From Buddleja alternifolia (taxonomy: Eukaryota; Streptophyta; Magnoliopsida; Lamiales; Scrophulariaceae): 64,000 nt of DNA. The notes beneath the pieces are model-generated. The model was not told where the DNA came from. It was given only the letters and a program-made list of their open reading frames with translations, and did no database searches. Of this stretch, positions 32,013-44,045 are shown one piece after another. The stretch is from assembly GCA_019426215.1 (NCBI GenBank), contig CM033396.1, forward strand, positions 23,947,101-24,011,100, given 5' to 3'. Positions within the stretch are counted from its first letter, which is position 1. Each line of letters begins with the position of its first letter. A program made the position numbers and the translations under genes.

Positions 32013-34400
32013 CTCAAAGTCAATCGCTATGGTATATCATACCTATCTTCTAAAGATGTTGATTTAACACTACCTTTGATAATGGCTTAGTGAGTGGGTC
32101 AGCCACGTCATGAGCTGAGGTTAATTTCTGTACGGCAATATTGCCTCAATCCAAAGAGTTCTCGAATAACTTCTCCCCCTATGTTTCAGATTTGTTGTGA
32201 GACCTTGGTTCCTTAGCCTGCGCGATAGCTCCATCGTTGTCACACTTTAGTGACAACAGAATTTCCACGCTAAGAACCTCTTGAAGTTCATCTTATGAAC
32301 TTCTCAATCCAAATAACTTGTTTGGCAGCCTCGAAGCTCGCCATACACTTAATCCTCAGATGTGGAATCAGCAGTTGTGCTTTGCTTGGAATCTATTCTA
32401 AGACACTGCTCCATCATTCAGAGGGAATACAGAGCCATAAGTGGATTTTTCGATTATCATGATTAGTTTCAGAATCCAAAATTATGTAATCGCTTCCATG
32501 TGCTTACATTCTTGGTCCTTCTTAAGTACCATAGAATACTTTTCATCGCATTCCAATGCTTCTCTCTTAGGTTAGCTTGAAACCTACCTTTTTCCCTAAT
32601 CGCACAAGTAGGATGCCGTTTCTTGCATAACATTGCCAACATGAGACATTCTACATCTAAGGCATAGGCCATGCCATACATCTCTCTTTGATCTTTTCAT
32701 AGATTTATAGAGATGAGGTCTATGTCTCATGGGCCTCCTAGATTTTACACATCAACCATTGAATTGGGACAATCTTTAGGTGGAGGGCTTGAGGGAGTCC
32801 CATTGCCCTGTTTGCTCTATTTTCATAGGTGCAAATTCAAATGACACAGGTATCTTCTCACAAGTCTTTGATGAAAAGAGTGCTTGAGAGCCTCGTCTCG
32901 ATCCTAGTCAACGAGTTGATACAATATCAATAATATTAACTTGCTCTCACTGACCTTAATGTAGACACAGGGTTCATTTTCATTCGTGATGACATTGTGT
33001 CATTAGAGTGAAAATTACAACTATGAGGCATCCCTTTTTTCCTATAAATGGATCTATGCAACTACCACACGTTATGAGAATCAAACCTAGATATGAAGCT
33101 TTGGGCAGTCCTTTTAGACATCCTTCTAAAGAAATCTATGATGAACGAGCCTACATATCAATGTCTCAGATTCCATAATTCAAGTGTGCTACTATCGCAA
33201 GCCTAGTTCTAATAGATTTGATTATTGCTGGGAGAAAAATGGTTTCCTCATAGTCCATGCCCTTATATTGACTACACCATTTTCCGCCATCAACTTGGCC
33301 AAGCCAGTCTAACTAATCAATCCATTCCCATTTTCATAGTATTACATTATCTCGCATTGTCCATGCCCACCATTCCTTGGTCATGAGTAGAGGAATCATA
33401 TTCATGGCATCCTTCTGCTACTACAGTAGATCACCATATCTTTCAGGCGGCTGAGATACTCTACTAGATCATCGCATTGGCAGTTGTGTCTTATTAGGCT
33501 TGGTTTGAATAAAGTCTATTTTGTTTTCCACAATTATCTTTCTACTGCACTTTGTTTTCTCGAGTGATCTAATCTTTGAGAAATCGGTCCTCTAAAGCCA
33601 CAATGACTCTTCAGTCATTGCGTAGGTGAAAGAGATCTCCTTGAGATTCATAGGATTAGCAAAAATTTGTTTCTCAAAGAAACACCCCCAAATGTTTACT
33701 TCTTCAACTTACGTCAGGTATTTTCATACCCTCGTTTACTTAAAGCCAATGTGTTCTCTACATCACATCTGATGTTGAATGTTTGGGAACGAATTTGGAG
33801 GGACATATATTCAAAATATAAATGAGTTACGCTTCACCCATGTTGAACCTCGCAATTTCTAGCATAGAACCAACATTGCCCAACATAGTCTTGTTCTCGC
33901 ATGAAACTACCCTATTTATCTTGGGGATTTGCTGGAAGTGTCAATTGTGAATCCACACGATGTTCTTTTTAAAGAACAGGTGAAACCAGGTGATCACACA
34001 CGTCAGCATGCAAAACTATAAAACTTGAGTAGCCCTTTTAATATCTTCACGGTAAAGGGGGACCAAACAATTTTACTAGTTTGTTCCAAGCATACTACGC
34101 ACAGTAAACTTATTCTGGATGCACGGATTCACTTAAACAATTTAACAAGGACGTATGGTTGCCTGATTTATTTGAAAAATAAATGCTAGCTCTAATGTTA
34201 CCAACCGTAAAGATGTATTATTTAATGACCAAGTCAGAAAAATAACTATCTTATTTCCATTTGGTAAAACAAACCAATCATATGTCATGTGCCCAGAATT
34301 ATCAAAAGGAACCAAGGTTAATCTTAAATGACTAGTATCATTTCCGACTATCTCTCGTCCTACCAGCTCTGCACTTCTTTCTAGCACTAGCTATAAGAAG
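32013..34400 (-). pseudogene. Copia pol remnant (integrase-RT-RNase H)
   Basis: Only fragments survive. Near 33275-33220 the minus strand gives KGMDYEETIFLPAIIKSIR, matching the start of copia RT. At 32469-32681 RNase H reads MLAMLCKKRHPTCAI and HWNAMKSILWYLRRTKN, the latter a conserved copia motif. A frame at 34142-34387 (LERSAELVGREIVGNDTSH) lies where the gag-integrase part is expected but is not recognised. Stops and frameshifts are numerous. The catalytic YVDD was not found. This copy cannot supply its own enzymes. Confidence 0.75.
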
Positions 34401-35629
34401 TCAGATATTGAACATTAGCTCTCCAAGAATCAAGTTCTATTTCTCAGCGTACCTCATACCATAGCCTTACTCACTGACCCCTCTATTGGGACATGAGTAA
34501 TGTTTACAATAAGCATACCATCTAATGATTCGTTAAATTAGGTCAGTTGCAACATTCTCAAGCAAAAGAATTAAAGGTCCTTAGAGAGGGTTATATAACG
34601 CAGAAAATAAGCCAAGATTTACAATTAGATGATTATATTATTCTCAAGTAAAATCAAGACTTTAATTTTACTTGGCTCCCACTACGTTTTTCAAACCATT
34701 GTATTCCCACTGCAATAAACAAAAATCTCGTCGAACAGATTTCGTAGTGAGTGATTGAGTTCTTCAAAATTTTCAATGAGTTGCAATCTATAACGAGGTA
34801 TGGCTTATTGAAATTTTAAAGTGGCGTGACATGCCAATCAGTCCAACTGATGGTTCAATCCCGCTTTTGCTCATGGATCACTTAACCTCAGCCTGTAATG
34901 GAATATTGGCGGTGATCCATCTAAATACTTTCCCACCAACTCCTATCGATCTAACAGTTGAATCTCATCTTACAACCTGTAACGATGTATAAGATGAGAT
35001 TTGCTTCAGCCGATGGCATCAAATGCAAGTAGAGATCTTCGAATTATGAGTTGGTGCATAACCCCCATTAGTCGGGACGATGCCATGCATAACTCATAAC
35101 TTTATCTCTCTAAGTTTGATGGAGAGCCAGGATATCCAATATCCCTTTCTTACTTAGTATAATTAGTTTGAGAGAATTTCTTATTTAGTTAAGGACACAC
35201 TTTGCACATAATTTTTTTCAGCGCACTCAAGGAAATATAATAATCAGAAAACACCTAGCAAATCTAATAACACACACACACACACACACACTCATATGGA
35301 ATTTATCTAGATTAGCTCGAGCCAGCGAGTCAATCGGGGAGGGATTCCATCTATTACAAGAGCTTCCACTTATACAGAAAATTTAATCTACGAGCTCCAA
35401 GCTTCCATTGGAACCGCCATGCTCCATTGGGCCAATCTAATTTTATTTCAAAGAAACAGGCCTATACAAGCTTCTAATAAAATAAAGATACAAGCTGGGG
35501 GCTCAAATTCCGGCCCAATACAACCCAAATAACAGAAAGAAAATGAAAACACCCTAAGTCCATATGAGTTGTCATCATCACATAATAAAAGGATCATGTA
35601 AAACAATTAAACACGTATGTGATGATCAT
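34401..35629 (-). other. Undetermined internal copia sequence
   Basis: The gag region would be expected here, but no frame is recognisable. It includes a (CA) run at about 35270-35291. Confidence 0.4.
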
Positions 35630-36620
35630 TTAAATCTTATTTAATAAATAATTAAATCCAATTTAATTTAAACTGGATCAAAAATCTAACTCATAAAATC
35701 AAATCCAATTTAATTTTAATGAGAAGATTAAATCTAATTTAATTAAAGAAAATTAAGTTCACGCAATTCTTATAGGCTTATAAGGTTAAATCCAATTTAA
35801 TCCAAATCTAATTTAATTTCATTTCATTTGGAAGTTAAATCCAATTTAATTTACACAAGGGATTAAATCAAATCTAATCCTAGTAGAAATTAAATGCCAT
35901 AAGAAGAATACAATCTAATTTAATTCATGGTGAAATTAATTTCCACATGATTTAAAAGATTAAAATTTTTTAATCTCACCGAAATAAAGATTAACAATAT
36001 TTCTAATATATTTTGACTCCTTTAATTAAATCTAATTTAATTAAAGTGAGACTATATCCAATAAAGTCTCTATGGGTGAACTAATCTAAAAATATAAGAA
36101 ATTAAGTTTAATCCAATTCCAAGAACCATTAAATCCGATTTAATCCATAATAAAAAACAAATCCGATTTATTTTGATGGGCTAGTTAAATTCAATTTGAT
36201 CAACAACAAAATCAAGTCCAACTTATTTTATTCATATGATTAAATATAATTTAATCAAAGTGTAACTAAATCAAATTTAATTACTAGAAAAGCAAATTTT
36301 TATTTAACTAAAGGGTATTTAAATCTAATTTAATTTCAAAACAAATTATATACCCTTTAATATGGAGATTAAATTTTAATTTACTTAATTTAATTTATTT
36401 TGATAGGCTCGTTAAAATCTAATTTGGTCAAGAATAAAATCGAGTCCAACTTGTTTTATTCATATGACTAAATACAATTTAATCAAATTTAATTACTAGA
36501 GAAGATCAAATTTCTAAATTAACTAAGAGATATTTAAATCTAATTTATATACCTTTTAACCTAAGAAAATAAATTTAATTTAAATAAATTAAATTCATTT
36601 TAATTTGAAATCTGAAACAG
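35630..36620. repeat. AT-rich degenerate repeat tract (TTAAATCTAATTTAATTT type)
   Basis: About 1 kb is built of imperfect reiterations of TTAAATC(C/T)AATTTAATTT at irregular spacing, inside the copia leader region. No coding. Confidence 0.8.
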
Positions 36621-36658
36621 AAAGGGCCATTAATTAATTCAAATGGAGCAACCACATG

Positions 36659-36918
36659 TATTGGGTCAAACCCAATGCATTTGTTCATTAATTAATATGT
36701 TGGGCTCAAGCCCAGCAATTCTTTAATTAATGCGTTGGGCTCGAGCCCAGCATATTCATTGATTAACACGCTAGGCTCAAGCCCAGCATTCCCTAAATCA
36801 ATGCGCTGGGCTCAAGCCCAGCGTGTTTGGCTTACCTTAGCGTTGGGCCAAGCCCAGCGCTGAATTAATTTTATGTTGGGCTGAGCCCAACACTGATTGT
36901 GTTGCCCTGAGGGCAGCA
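36659..36918. repeat. Array of about eight GGGCTCAAGCCC-type hairpin palindromes
   Basis: Palindromic units occur near 36659, 36699, 36732, 36768, 36802, 36840, 36872 and 36900, mostly of the form GCTGGGCTCAAGCCCAGC with compensating changes (TTGGGCTGAGCCCAA, TGCCCTGAGGGCA). Spacing is about 30-45 bp, with AT-rich linkers. It lies 600-870 nt downstream of the 5' LTR in the sense direction. Confidence 0.88.
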
Positions 36919-37515
36919 CCCACCTATGCGCCATCGTCGTCGTCGCACCCAGCGTCGGCGACTTCGCAGGTCGTCGTAAGGGCGCTAGGGCGAGGTGACG
37001 ACGGCGCTTTCGTCTACCGATGTCAACGACGTACGACGGCGTATCTAGTGCCGCCTTGCATCATTTTATTGTGTCGCGGCTGTGCAAATCTAATTTGCAC
37101 ATCCGTTCTTTTGACGTTGGCTTGGGGCGGCGTTCAATCTTCACCCCCTCATTGACGAGAGGCGACGCCCGGTGTCGTGAGCGCCGCCAGATATTTACAC
37201 AGCTGGGGTTGTGCGAATGCAACCATCCGTTGTTGCTCTTGCACAGCCGGCAGTGTCTGCCTCCAGCGGCGGTAGCCGTGTTGCCCTTGACAAATATTCG
37301 CTCTCTCTTAATTTTGATCCGATCGAAACAAATTTTAGATTCAATTAGAAACAAAAATATCCAAATCTAATTTTTAGATTCAATAAATTCACCCAATATA
37401 ATTCAGATTTTTCGATCCATATTATACGATTCCAAATCATACTATTGCGTATTAAACATGAATATCAAATAATCATATGAATTCGCATACAAAAAATCAA
37501 CGAAGCCATAAATTT
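36919..37515 (-). other. GC-rich copia leader
   Basis: A GTCGTCG/GGCGAC-rich segment between the hairpin array and the PBS. Short frames exist on both strands (37020-37370 plus, 37061-37354 minus), but neither resembles a known protein. It probably represents the 5' untranslated leader. Confidence 0.5.
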
Positions 37516-37528
37516 GGCTCTGATACCA
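37516..37528 (-). promoter_or_regulatory. Primer binding site, initiator tRNA-Met
   Basis: The minus strand reads TGGTATCAGAGCC, the standard copia PBS complementary to tRNA-iMet, one base from the 5' LTR. Confidence 0.95.
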
Positions 37529-37529
37529 C

Positions 37530-39143
37530 TGTTGGGAATCGATGAACTAAAATGCAGCAGAATAAAATCTCTATTCAATTCCCGAGCCATGGATCAATTT
37601 AAACTTTTCGTTGATTTTTAATCAAAGTATGAGATAGAACAATTTATCTCTTTGTACTTCATTTTGTTTCTTGATCCACCGTCTACAGTAGCAATCCCCG
37701 AGACCCTTGTCTCTAGATAATCACGCGCGAAATTCTCTAAAAAATCTTCCTCCTCCATCTCTGATTGGCGGCTAGAAGAGAAAACGAAGGAGAGAATATT
37801 TTCTCTCTACTTTTCTGTGTAACTTTTTGTGGCAACTGATCAAATCTTAACCTAGGTGTAATTGTTGGAGGATTTAAATAGAATCCTCCTTCTTGGACCT
37901 AGGTCAAATGCCTCATAGGCCCATGTGGATTTTCAAGTGGGCTAAGTTGGCCCTGTCAACTTAGTCCATTTTAATTTAATTACATTTCATATTTAATCTA
38001 ATTAAATATGTGTGTGATTAAATTAACATTTAATTTAACCAAGTTAATTAGATATTTAATTAATTTAATATTCCATTGTTTAATCTAATTAAATAACTAA
38101 TTAAATTAATCCGCTCACTCATTTAATTTGTACATGTATTGACAAATTACCAAAATGCCCCTCCAAGTATATAAAGTGATTTTTCATTCATTCCTGGTAG
38201 CGCAACTCTCTAGGTTCATCTTGATTCGCAATGGGAGGATACTTAAGGATATGGGTTACACCTAGCCAGCCCCGTCGGCCCACATCGTAGCCCAACCAAG
38301 TACGAATGACTATGTCATTACGAACCTCTTGATTATAAATTTCATATGAGTATAAGCCCTTCACTAATGTACCCCGATCGAGTGAGAGTCATGGAATTTG
38401 TCAAACTCACATAACTCGATGTTATGCTATGAACCATAGTAACTTGAAATGACTAAACTGCCCTTTATATCCCATACGAGTCAATTCTTCTGCTTTGGCC
38501 AAAGACTTTTCATTTCAGTTAGCTGTGATTGCATAGGGTATTTGCTTGTTTACTTTTGAGACAGTGAATCCCTTGGCAATCACTTCACAACTGCTACTTG
38601 CCCATTGGGACCGCACTTCGAGGTCGGCCCCACTAATGGGTGAATTGGGCCTAACTACTCTAGTAACAGATCCAACATCGCAAGCACATCGTGATAGTGA
38701 ATCCTCAGGTCAAAGGCTCATGCTTACTGTCATAGTGAGTAATCCAATCATTGACAGTCACTGATTAAAAACCTATGTGATCGGATTACTATGAGTCATG
38801 TTCAAATATATCAATTCCATTGATATATCTATGACACGTGTTCTCACTATCCCATAGTGTTTGACTTGCATTTCTTGTTAGAGCATGTGTCATACATTTA
38901 AGATTCCTTGACTTGCGAAACTTTTTAAGTGATCAGGAATAAAACTCTCCCCGTGCCACTTCTTATGCCATCAAGGGCGAAAAGTCAACCTCGATGCACA
39001 TGGACTATTTGTTCAATAATTATTAATGCCATGAAGTTTTATATAAACAAAAACTCTTTGCCATTATATGTTCGTACAATATAAATAAGTGCCCTATTTA
39101 AATCTAATTCCTCCTTATTGGCATTGAGTGCACACACCTAACA
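37530..39143 (-). repeat. 5' LTR of the copia element
   Basis: Partner of 30361-31998, diverged by scattered substitutions and small indels. Confidence 0.93.
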
Positions 39144-39148
39144 GATAT

Positions 39149-39539
39149 AAGTCTCCAGAGCAGTGCCTTAAAAGAGAGATTGGTGATCCCTGCTCAGAAG
39201 ACCAGATCATCATTGTTTCCAACATAGTCATAGCTTCTGAGATTATTAGGGGTTCGATCGTCGCTATACCCTAGACCTTAGACAGGAAAAAGATAAAGGG
39301 ATTCGACTCACATAAAGGTTGTAACCTGGAGAGGTTTACTTTTATCGTTAACATCTAGAAAGTCATGGTGACGTTGCTAGACATCGATCTATGACCAATA
39401 GGTGCTTTGAATTAAAATGGTGAATTAATTTAAGGTCTAATTAATTATTTGGATAATTAATTTAGCCTATGGGAAATGACTTATTTCTAGCTTGTTAATG
39501 AGCCTATGGGGTCACACACTTAACTTAGTGTAGTACCTA
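39149..39539. other. Retrotransposon-derived, LTR-like sequence (right part)
   Basis: Continuation of 29640-30355 after removal of the copia insertion. It leads directly into the SIRE-like pol fragment. A phrase such as GCCTATGGGGTCACACAC is typical of copia LTR DNA. No gene. Confidence 0.3.
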
Positions 39540-39556
39540 TTGGCTAATTTAATTCT

Positions 39557-41350
39557 TTGTACATCATTCCTGTACCAAAAGATCCAGAAGTTCCAAGCAC
39601 AGATGTTAACATCAACAATGATGTCGTTAATGAAGAAGAATTGGAAGCACCAACAGAAGGTGGAACTTCCAAACAAAGAAAATTCAAGCAGGCTTCAAGT
39701 TACCCAACTGATATCATTCTGGGAAATCCCAATGCTGGAATTACCACCAGATCCAATTTAAAGCAAGATGGGACTAATGCTCCAAACACTGGTAGTTGTG
39801 CATTCCTTTCTCTTACCGAACCAAGAAACATTGATGAAGCCTTAAATGATGAATCCTGGATAAAGGATATCGAGGAAGAACTTGCTCAATTGAAAAAGAA
39901 TTAAGTTTGGACTCTAGTAAAAAGACCCACTGACCATCCACTCATTGGTACCAAATGGGTCTTCAGAAACAAACTCGATGAAAATGGTAAAGTTATTCGG
40001 AACAAAGCTAGACTGGTAGCTAAAGGCTACAGTCATGAAGAAGGGGTATAGACTATGATGAAACATACACTCCATTAGCTAGACTCGAATCGATTTGTAT
40101 GTTACTTGCCTTTGCTGCCTTAAGAAATTTACTTTTTTTCAAATGGACGTCAATAGTGCCTTTTTAAATGGATTCATAAATGAAGAAGTTTATGTTGAAC
40201 AACCTTCTGGTTTCACAAACAACTCTTTCCCAAAACATGTTTTCAAGCTATCAAAGGTTCTCTATGGGTTAAAACAGGCTCTAAGAGCTTGGTACGAAAG
40301 ATTAAGTAAATTCCTTATTGACAAAGGATTTTCCATGGGCACTATCGATACCACTCTGTTTATAAAATATCACAAAAATGATCTTTTATTAGTACAAATA
40401 TACGTAGATGATATCATTTTTGCTACAACTAACAATGTTTTATGTGAAAGTTTTTCAAAAGAAATGCAGCAAGAATTTGAGATGAGCTTAATGGGAGAAC
40501 TGAACTACTTCCTCGGTCTTCAAGTGAAACAAATTCCACTGGAATTTTCATCTCTCAAGAAAAGTATACTAAGGAACTCCATCTGAAGTTCCAAATGGAC
40601 CAATGCAATCCAGTGTCAACTCCAATATGCACCTCCACGAAATTTGATAAAGATGAGTCTGGTAAGCCCATTGATGAGAAGCACTTTCGAGGTATGATTG
40701 GTAGTCTACTTTACTTAACTGCTAGTCGTCCGGATATCATATTTGCCACTTGTCTAAATGCTCGGTTCCGGTATGAACCAAAAGAATCTCACCTTGTTGT
40801 TGTTAAGCGAATCTTGAGATATCTAAAAGGAACAGTTGATTATGGTCTTTGGTACCTTTCTACTACTAGCTTTGACCTCATCGGGTATTCTGATGCGGAC
40901 TACGCTGGTTGCTAGGTTAATAGCAAAAGTACCGGTGGAACTTGCCAAATCCTTGGCAAACGTTTAGTGGCTTGGTATAGCAAAAAGCAAAATGCAGTTG
41001 CACTTTCAACTACTGAGGCTAAGTATATGGCTCTTGGTAATTGCTGCACTCAACTCTTATAGATGAAACAAACTAAACAAGATTACAAAATTTATTTTGA
41101 TAGAATCCCAATCTCTTGTGATAACACAAGTACCATAAGCATTACCAAAAATACAGTACATCATTCTCGTACCAAGCATATAGAAGTAAAACATCATTTT
41201 ATTCGAGATCATGCGCAAAAGGGAGATGTTCAAATTAATTTTGTTAATTCAAATTCTCAATTGGCAGATATTTTTACTAAGTCTTTAAACATTGACCAAT
41301 TTTCTAAGTTAAGGACAAATGTTGGAATTATAAATCTGTCTTCTTTATAG
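39557..41350 (+). pseudogene. SIRE-like copia pol fragment: RT and RNase H
   Basis: The frame starts in the acidic linker (EPRNIDEALNDESWIKDIEEE), then RT with LIGTKWVFRNKLDENGKV, ARLVAKGYSHEEG, QMDVNSAFLNG, KLSKVLYGLKQALRAWYERL and the catalytic IYVDDIIFA. RNase H shows SRPDIIFATCLNARF, RILRYLKGTVDYGLWY, DADYAGC, LSTTEAKYMAL and TKHIEVKHHFIRDH. Lesions: TAA at 39902-39904, a break near 40047, a frame change near 40550, TAG at 40913-40915 and TAG at about 41060, where TGG (Trp) is expected. The YVDD box is intact, but the gene is dead. Confidence 0.92.
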
Positions 41351-41714
41351 CAATTATTATCTTTCCCACCTTTTCCTCATAAACAACTTTCAAAGCAGGA
41401 CTTAGTTTATTTTAAAAGAACTCTGAACCGACAGTCACTTACAACTGGATTCCACACTTCTCGGTAAGTGGCAAGTTTTTAGGGAAATGTGCCAGAAAAC
41501 TGCAAAAGGTAAGTCTATTTATTTTGGCAATCAAATCATCCTCCATATTTCAGTCACTTTATCTGCAAAAATCTTTTCCATCACACAACTTTTAATTGCA
41601 AAGAAAGGAAATTCACATCTTACTCTAGAACCTTTTCTTTCTCAATCTCCGCCTTCTTCTCCAAACACTTACTCAGTTAATATCCCTCTGGTTCGCCATC
41701 GTACAAACCTGAAC

Positions 41715-42907
41715 ATGGCAACCTCATCTATTAACCCAAATCCTATTGAAATCCAAAATCCCGAAAACATCCTTATCTTCTCTATCTCTAAAATTGATAC
41801 CACTGATCTCTCTCTCATTCATCCTTATCTTTTGTTCTTCAATAACAATGCTGAAGAAATTTTTCGACAAAAGATCGAAACAAAGAAACTCAACCGAGGA
41901 AGGTGCGTAAAATTTCTTCAAATTCCTCCATCCCCTATTCACAATTGGGTTTCTATCATAAGCTGGGACAAGATGATAGGAATTGATGTTCCAGCTTACC
42001 CTCTAGTGGTCAAATTATTCTATGCAAATCTCTGGTATCATATCTCCGATGACGAGCAAGATGTTACTGTCAAGTCCTACGTTCTCGGTAAGGAAATTGT
42101 TCTTACTCCAGAAAAGTTAAACTTTATTTTTGATCTGGAATATGATGGAGTTCATTTCTTTGACATGAATAACTGGTGCAATGAATCCTATTTTGACTTG
42201 GATGATGCTTATTCCCTTCTTTGGCAAGGAAATAATTATAAACTTTCTGGTGGTGATGCTTTAAACAATCTCTCATTGCGCATTTTCGTCTTCATAAGTT
42301 GATCACAATGTCTCTCTTATCTGGTTCAACTCTTGGTGGAGGACACACCACTGACATACATTGGCTGACAGTTTTTTTGCTCTACATGACCATCAAAGGT
42401 AAAAAGGTAGATGTGGGATTCCTTATTCTTGGGTACATGATAATGTCATATGAACACTCTTCCAAAAATCTCCCTTATGCCATGTTGCTCACTCACTTCT
42501 TCAAATATGAGGAAATTCACCTTCCATACCTCTAGCAAGAAGATCCCTCAGAACATAAAATGGTTGACATGCACTGCCTCCACAAATTCTGCCTGAATAT
42601 CTCTGAAACCGATGACTTTTTCAAAACCAGTGATAAAAGTCACAACTTACCGCTGCGTCGCCCTAGTACCCGTCAGGCTGCCACTCGCACTGTTATTGGT
42701 TCTAGCTCTGATGATTCTGATGCTCCTAGCTCTCCTTCTGCTCCTGGTCTAAGTTCCACCAGTTCTAGTCCTGATATCTATCGGTTCATCAACTCTGTTC
42801 GTTCCAAACTCAAAGGTTGCCTATCTCAAAAAACTGGAAAAGAAAGTGAGGAAGCTCCCCTCGTAGACTTTTTTGATGATGAATGGGGAGAAGTAATAGT
42901 GTTTTGA
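41715..42907 (+). pseudogene. Third ORF of the SIRE-like element: putative plant transposon protein type
   Basis: It lies 365 bp after pol, same strand, in the env-like position of SIRE elements. From Met at 41715 (MATSSINPNPIEIQNPE) it shows IDVPAYPLVVKLFYANLWY, VKSYVLGKEIVLTPEKLNFI, GHTTDIHWLTVFLLYMTIKG, VGFLILGYMIM and LPYAMLLTHFF, then a Ser-rich C-terminus (SSSDDSDAPSSPSAPG). This order matches the domain in the Athila third ORF at 17792-19111. A frameshift near 42290 and a TAG at 42533-42535 break it. No signal peptide; one or two hydrophobic stretches only. Function unknown. Confidence 0.72.
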
Positions 42908-43247
42908 AGTAGTATTAATGTTTTGTGAATTCTGTTAAAAAAAACTTGACAGACTTATGGGTGATTTATATTTTTTTAAACTGTGTGAACAATGTTCCAC
43001 TTTGTTGATCTTATATTCATTTCTATGATTATCGGGTAGTTCCAAAGTTCTTGGTAGCACCATTCTTTTTCTATTCGGCTCTAACAAGCAGGGGGAAAAC
43101 GTATGCATTCTTATAGTTCAATTATTCTTGGTAATACCATTCTTTTTCTATCTGGTTCTAACATGCAGGGGTGAACATTTGTTCAAGGGGAATTCTCGGT
43201 ACTATCTTTCTTATCTCTTCTCTATCTTTTTTTATTCCTTGTCATCA

Positions 43248-43263
43248 TCAAAAAAGGGGAGAT
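43248..43263 (+). promoter_or_regulatory. Polypurine tract of the SIRE-like element
   Basis: CATCAAAAAAGGGGAGAT follows TTGTCAT, the characteristic pre-LTR sequence of SIRE-type copia elements. The next bases, TATTGACC, look like an LTR start with TG changed to TA. Confidence 0.7.
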
Positions 43264-44045
43264 TATTGACCTTTTTGGAAAGCAATCGGACTAATTTTGA
43301 CAATGACAAGAAAATCTCATTTTAACATAATTATTCTTGCCTTTCCTTTTTGCAGGATGCACTCTTAAGGGAAATGACATAAATCAATATTTCCTCCAAA
43401 GGAAAGCAGTATCATCCATCTCTGAAAAAGGGAAGTGAATCAATCCTACCTCCTTTAATTTCTTAAAATCGTTCATTATTTGGAAAGTATCCGTTAAGCA
43501 TAAATCTGGAAAGAGCCATTTTCCAATCTACTATAATTTCTCTCATCTCTTCTCTTATAAATGCTGAAAGTAATTTCTCTCAAAGTACCATGAATTTCTA
43601 ATGTATTCTTAAGTTAAACTCATTACGTGTAATTTTTCGTGTTAGGTACAATCTTCTGTTCCAGTGAGGAAGAGGAAGTATCAGTCGCTGCTTCAGAGTT
43701 TCCTTTATCAAACACGAGTGACTAGCGAGGATTTTTCGGAGTCAAGTCTCTTTTGTAATCCACATTACAGTAGTTGTGTGGAAATTTCATCTGGTCCCAC
43801 ACCTAGTCTCTAGCATCCTTTGAGCGTTACTCAAATCCTCATATCGAGTGTGTTTGTTATTTCCTTTTAGATAACATTAGTTGTTTTTCAGTTTTTTTCT
43901 GGATTTTGTTTTGGAACTTATATGTTCCATCTTTTATCATTCAATAAAAGTATTATTCAGTTTATAATTTTGGTACTTATTAAGTTCCGCTGTCAAATTT
44001 TTAAGCACCTAATTCACCCTCCTCTTAGGCAATTCTTGAGTTACA
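43264..44045 (+). repeat. Probable 3' LTR of the SIRE-like element
   Basis: It follows the PPT and ends after the AATTCACCCTCCTCTTAGGC block that typifies the ends of such LTRs. The right boundary may be 44045 or 44062. No second copy is in the window to confirm it. Confidence 0.45.

Larger units (their letters stand above)
30361..39143 (-). mobile_element. Ty1/copia LTR retrotransposon, structurally complete, coding decayed
   Basis: LTRs at 30361-31998 and 37530-39143 begin TGTTGGGAA and end CACACACCTAACA. The 5-bp duplication GATAT flanks both sides (30356-30360, 39144-39148). A tRNA-iMet PBS (37516-37528) and a PPT (31999-32012) fix the sense strand as minus. LTRs differ at many positions, so insertion is older than that of the Athila element. 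The interior holds a decayed pol, a long AT-rich tract and an array of hairpin palindromes. Confidence 0.93.
39540..44045 (+). mobile_element. SIRE-like Ty1/copia element, 5'-truncated
   Basis: In order on plus: the linker before RT, RT and RNase H (39557-41350), a third ORF (41715-42907), a PPT (43248-43263) and probably a 3' LTR (43264 to about 44045). Gag, protease and integrase are missing. The third ORF after pol and the PPT style place it in the SIRE/Maximus lineage. No 5' LTR or target duplication was found. Confidence 0.8.

Noticed and set aside
37020..37370. 116-aa plus-strand frame and its minus-strand counterpart in the copia leader
   Set aside because: Both overlap the same GC-rich leader, neither resembles a protein, and no start context or homology is apparent.
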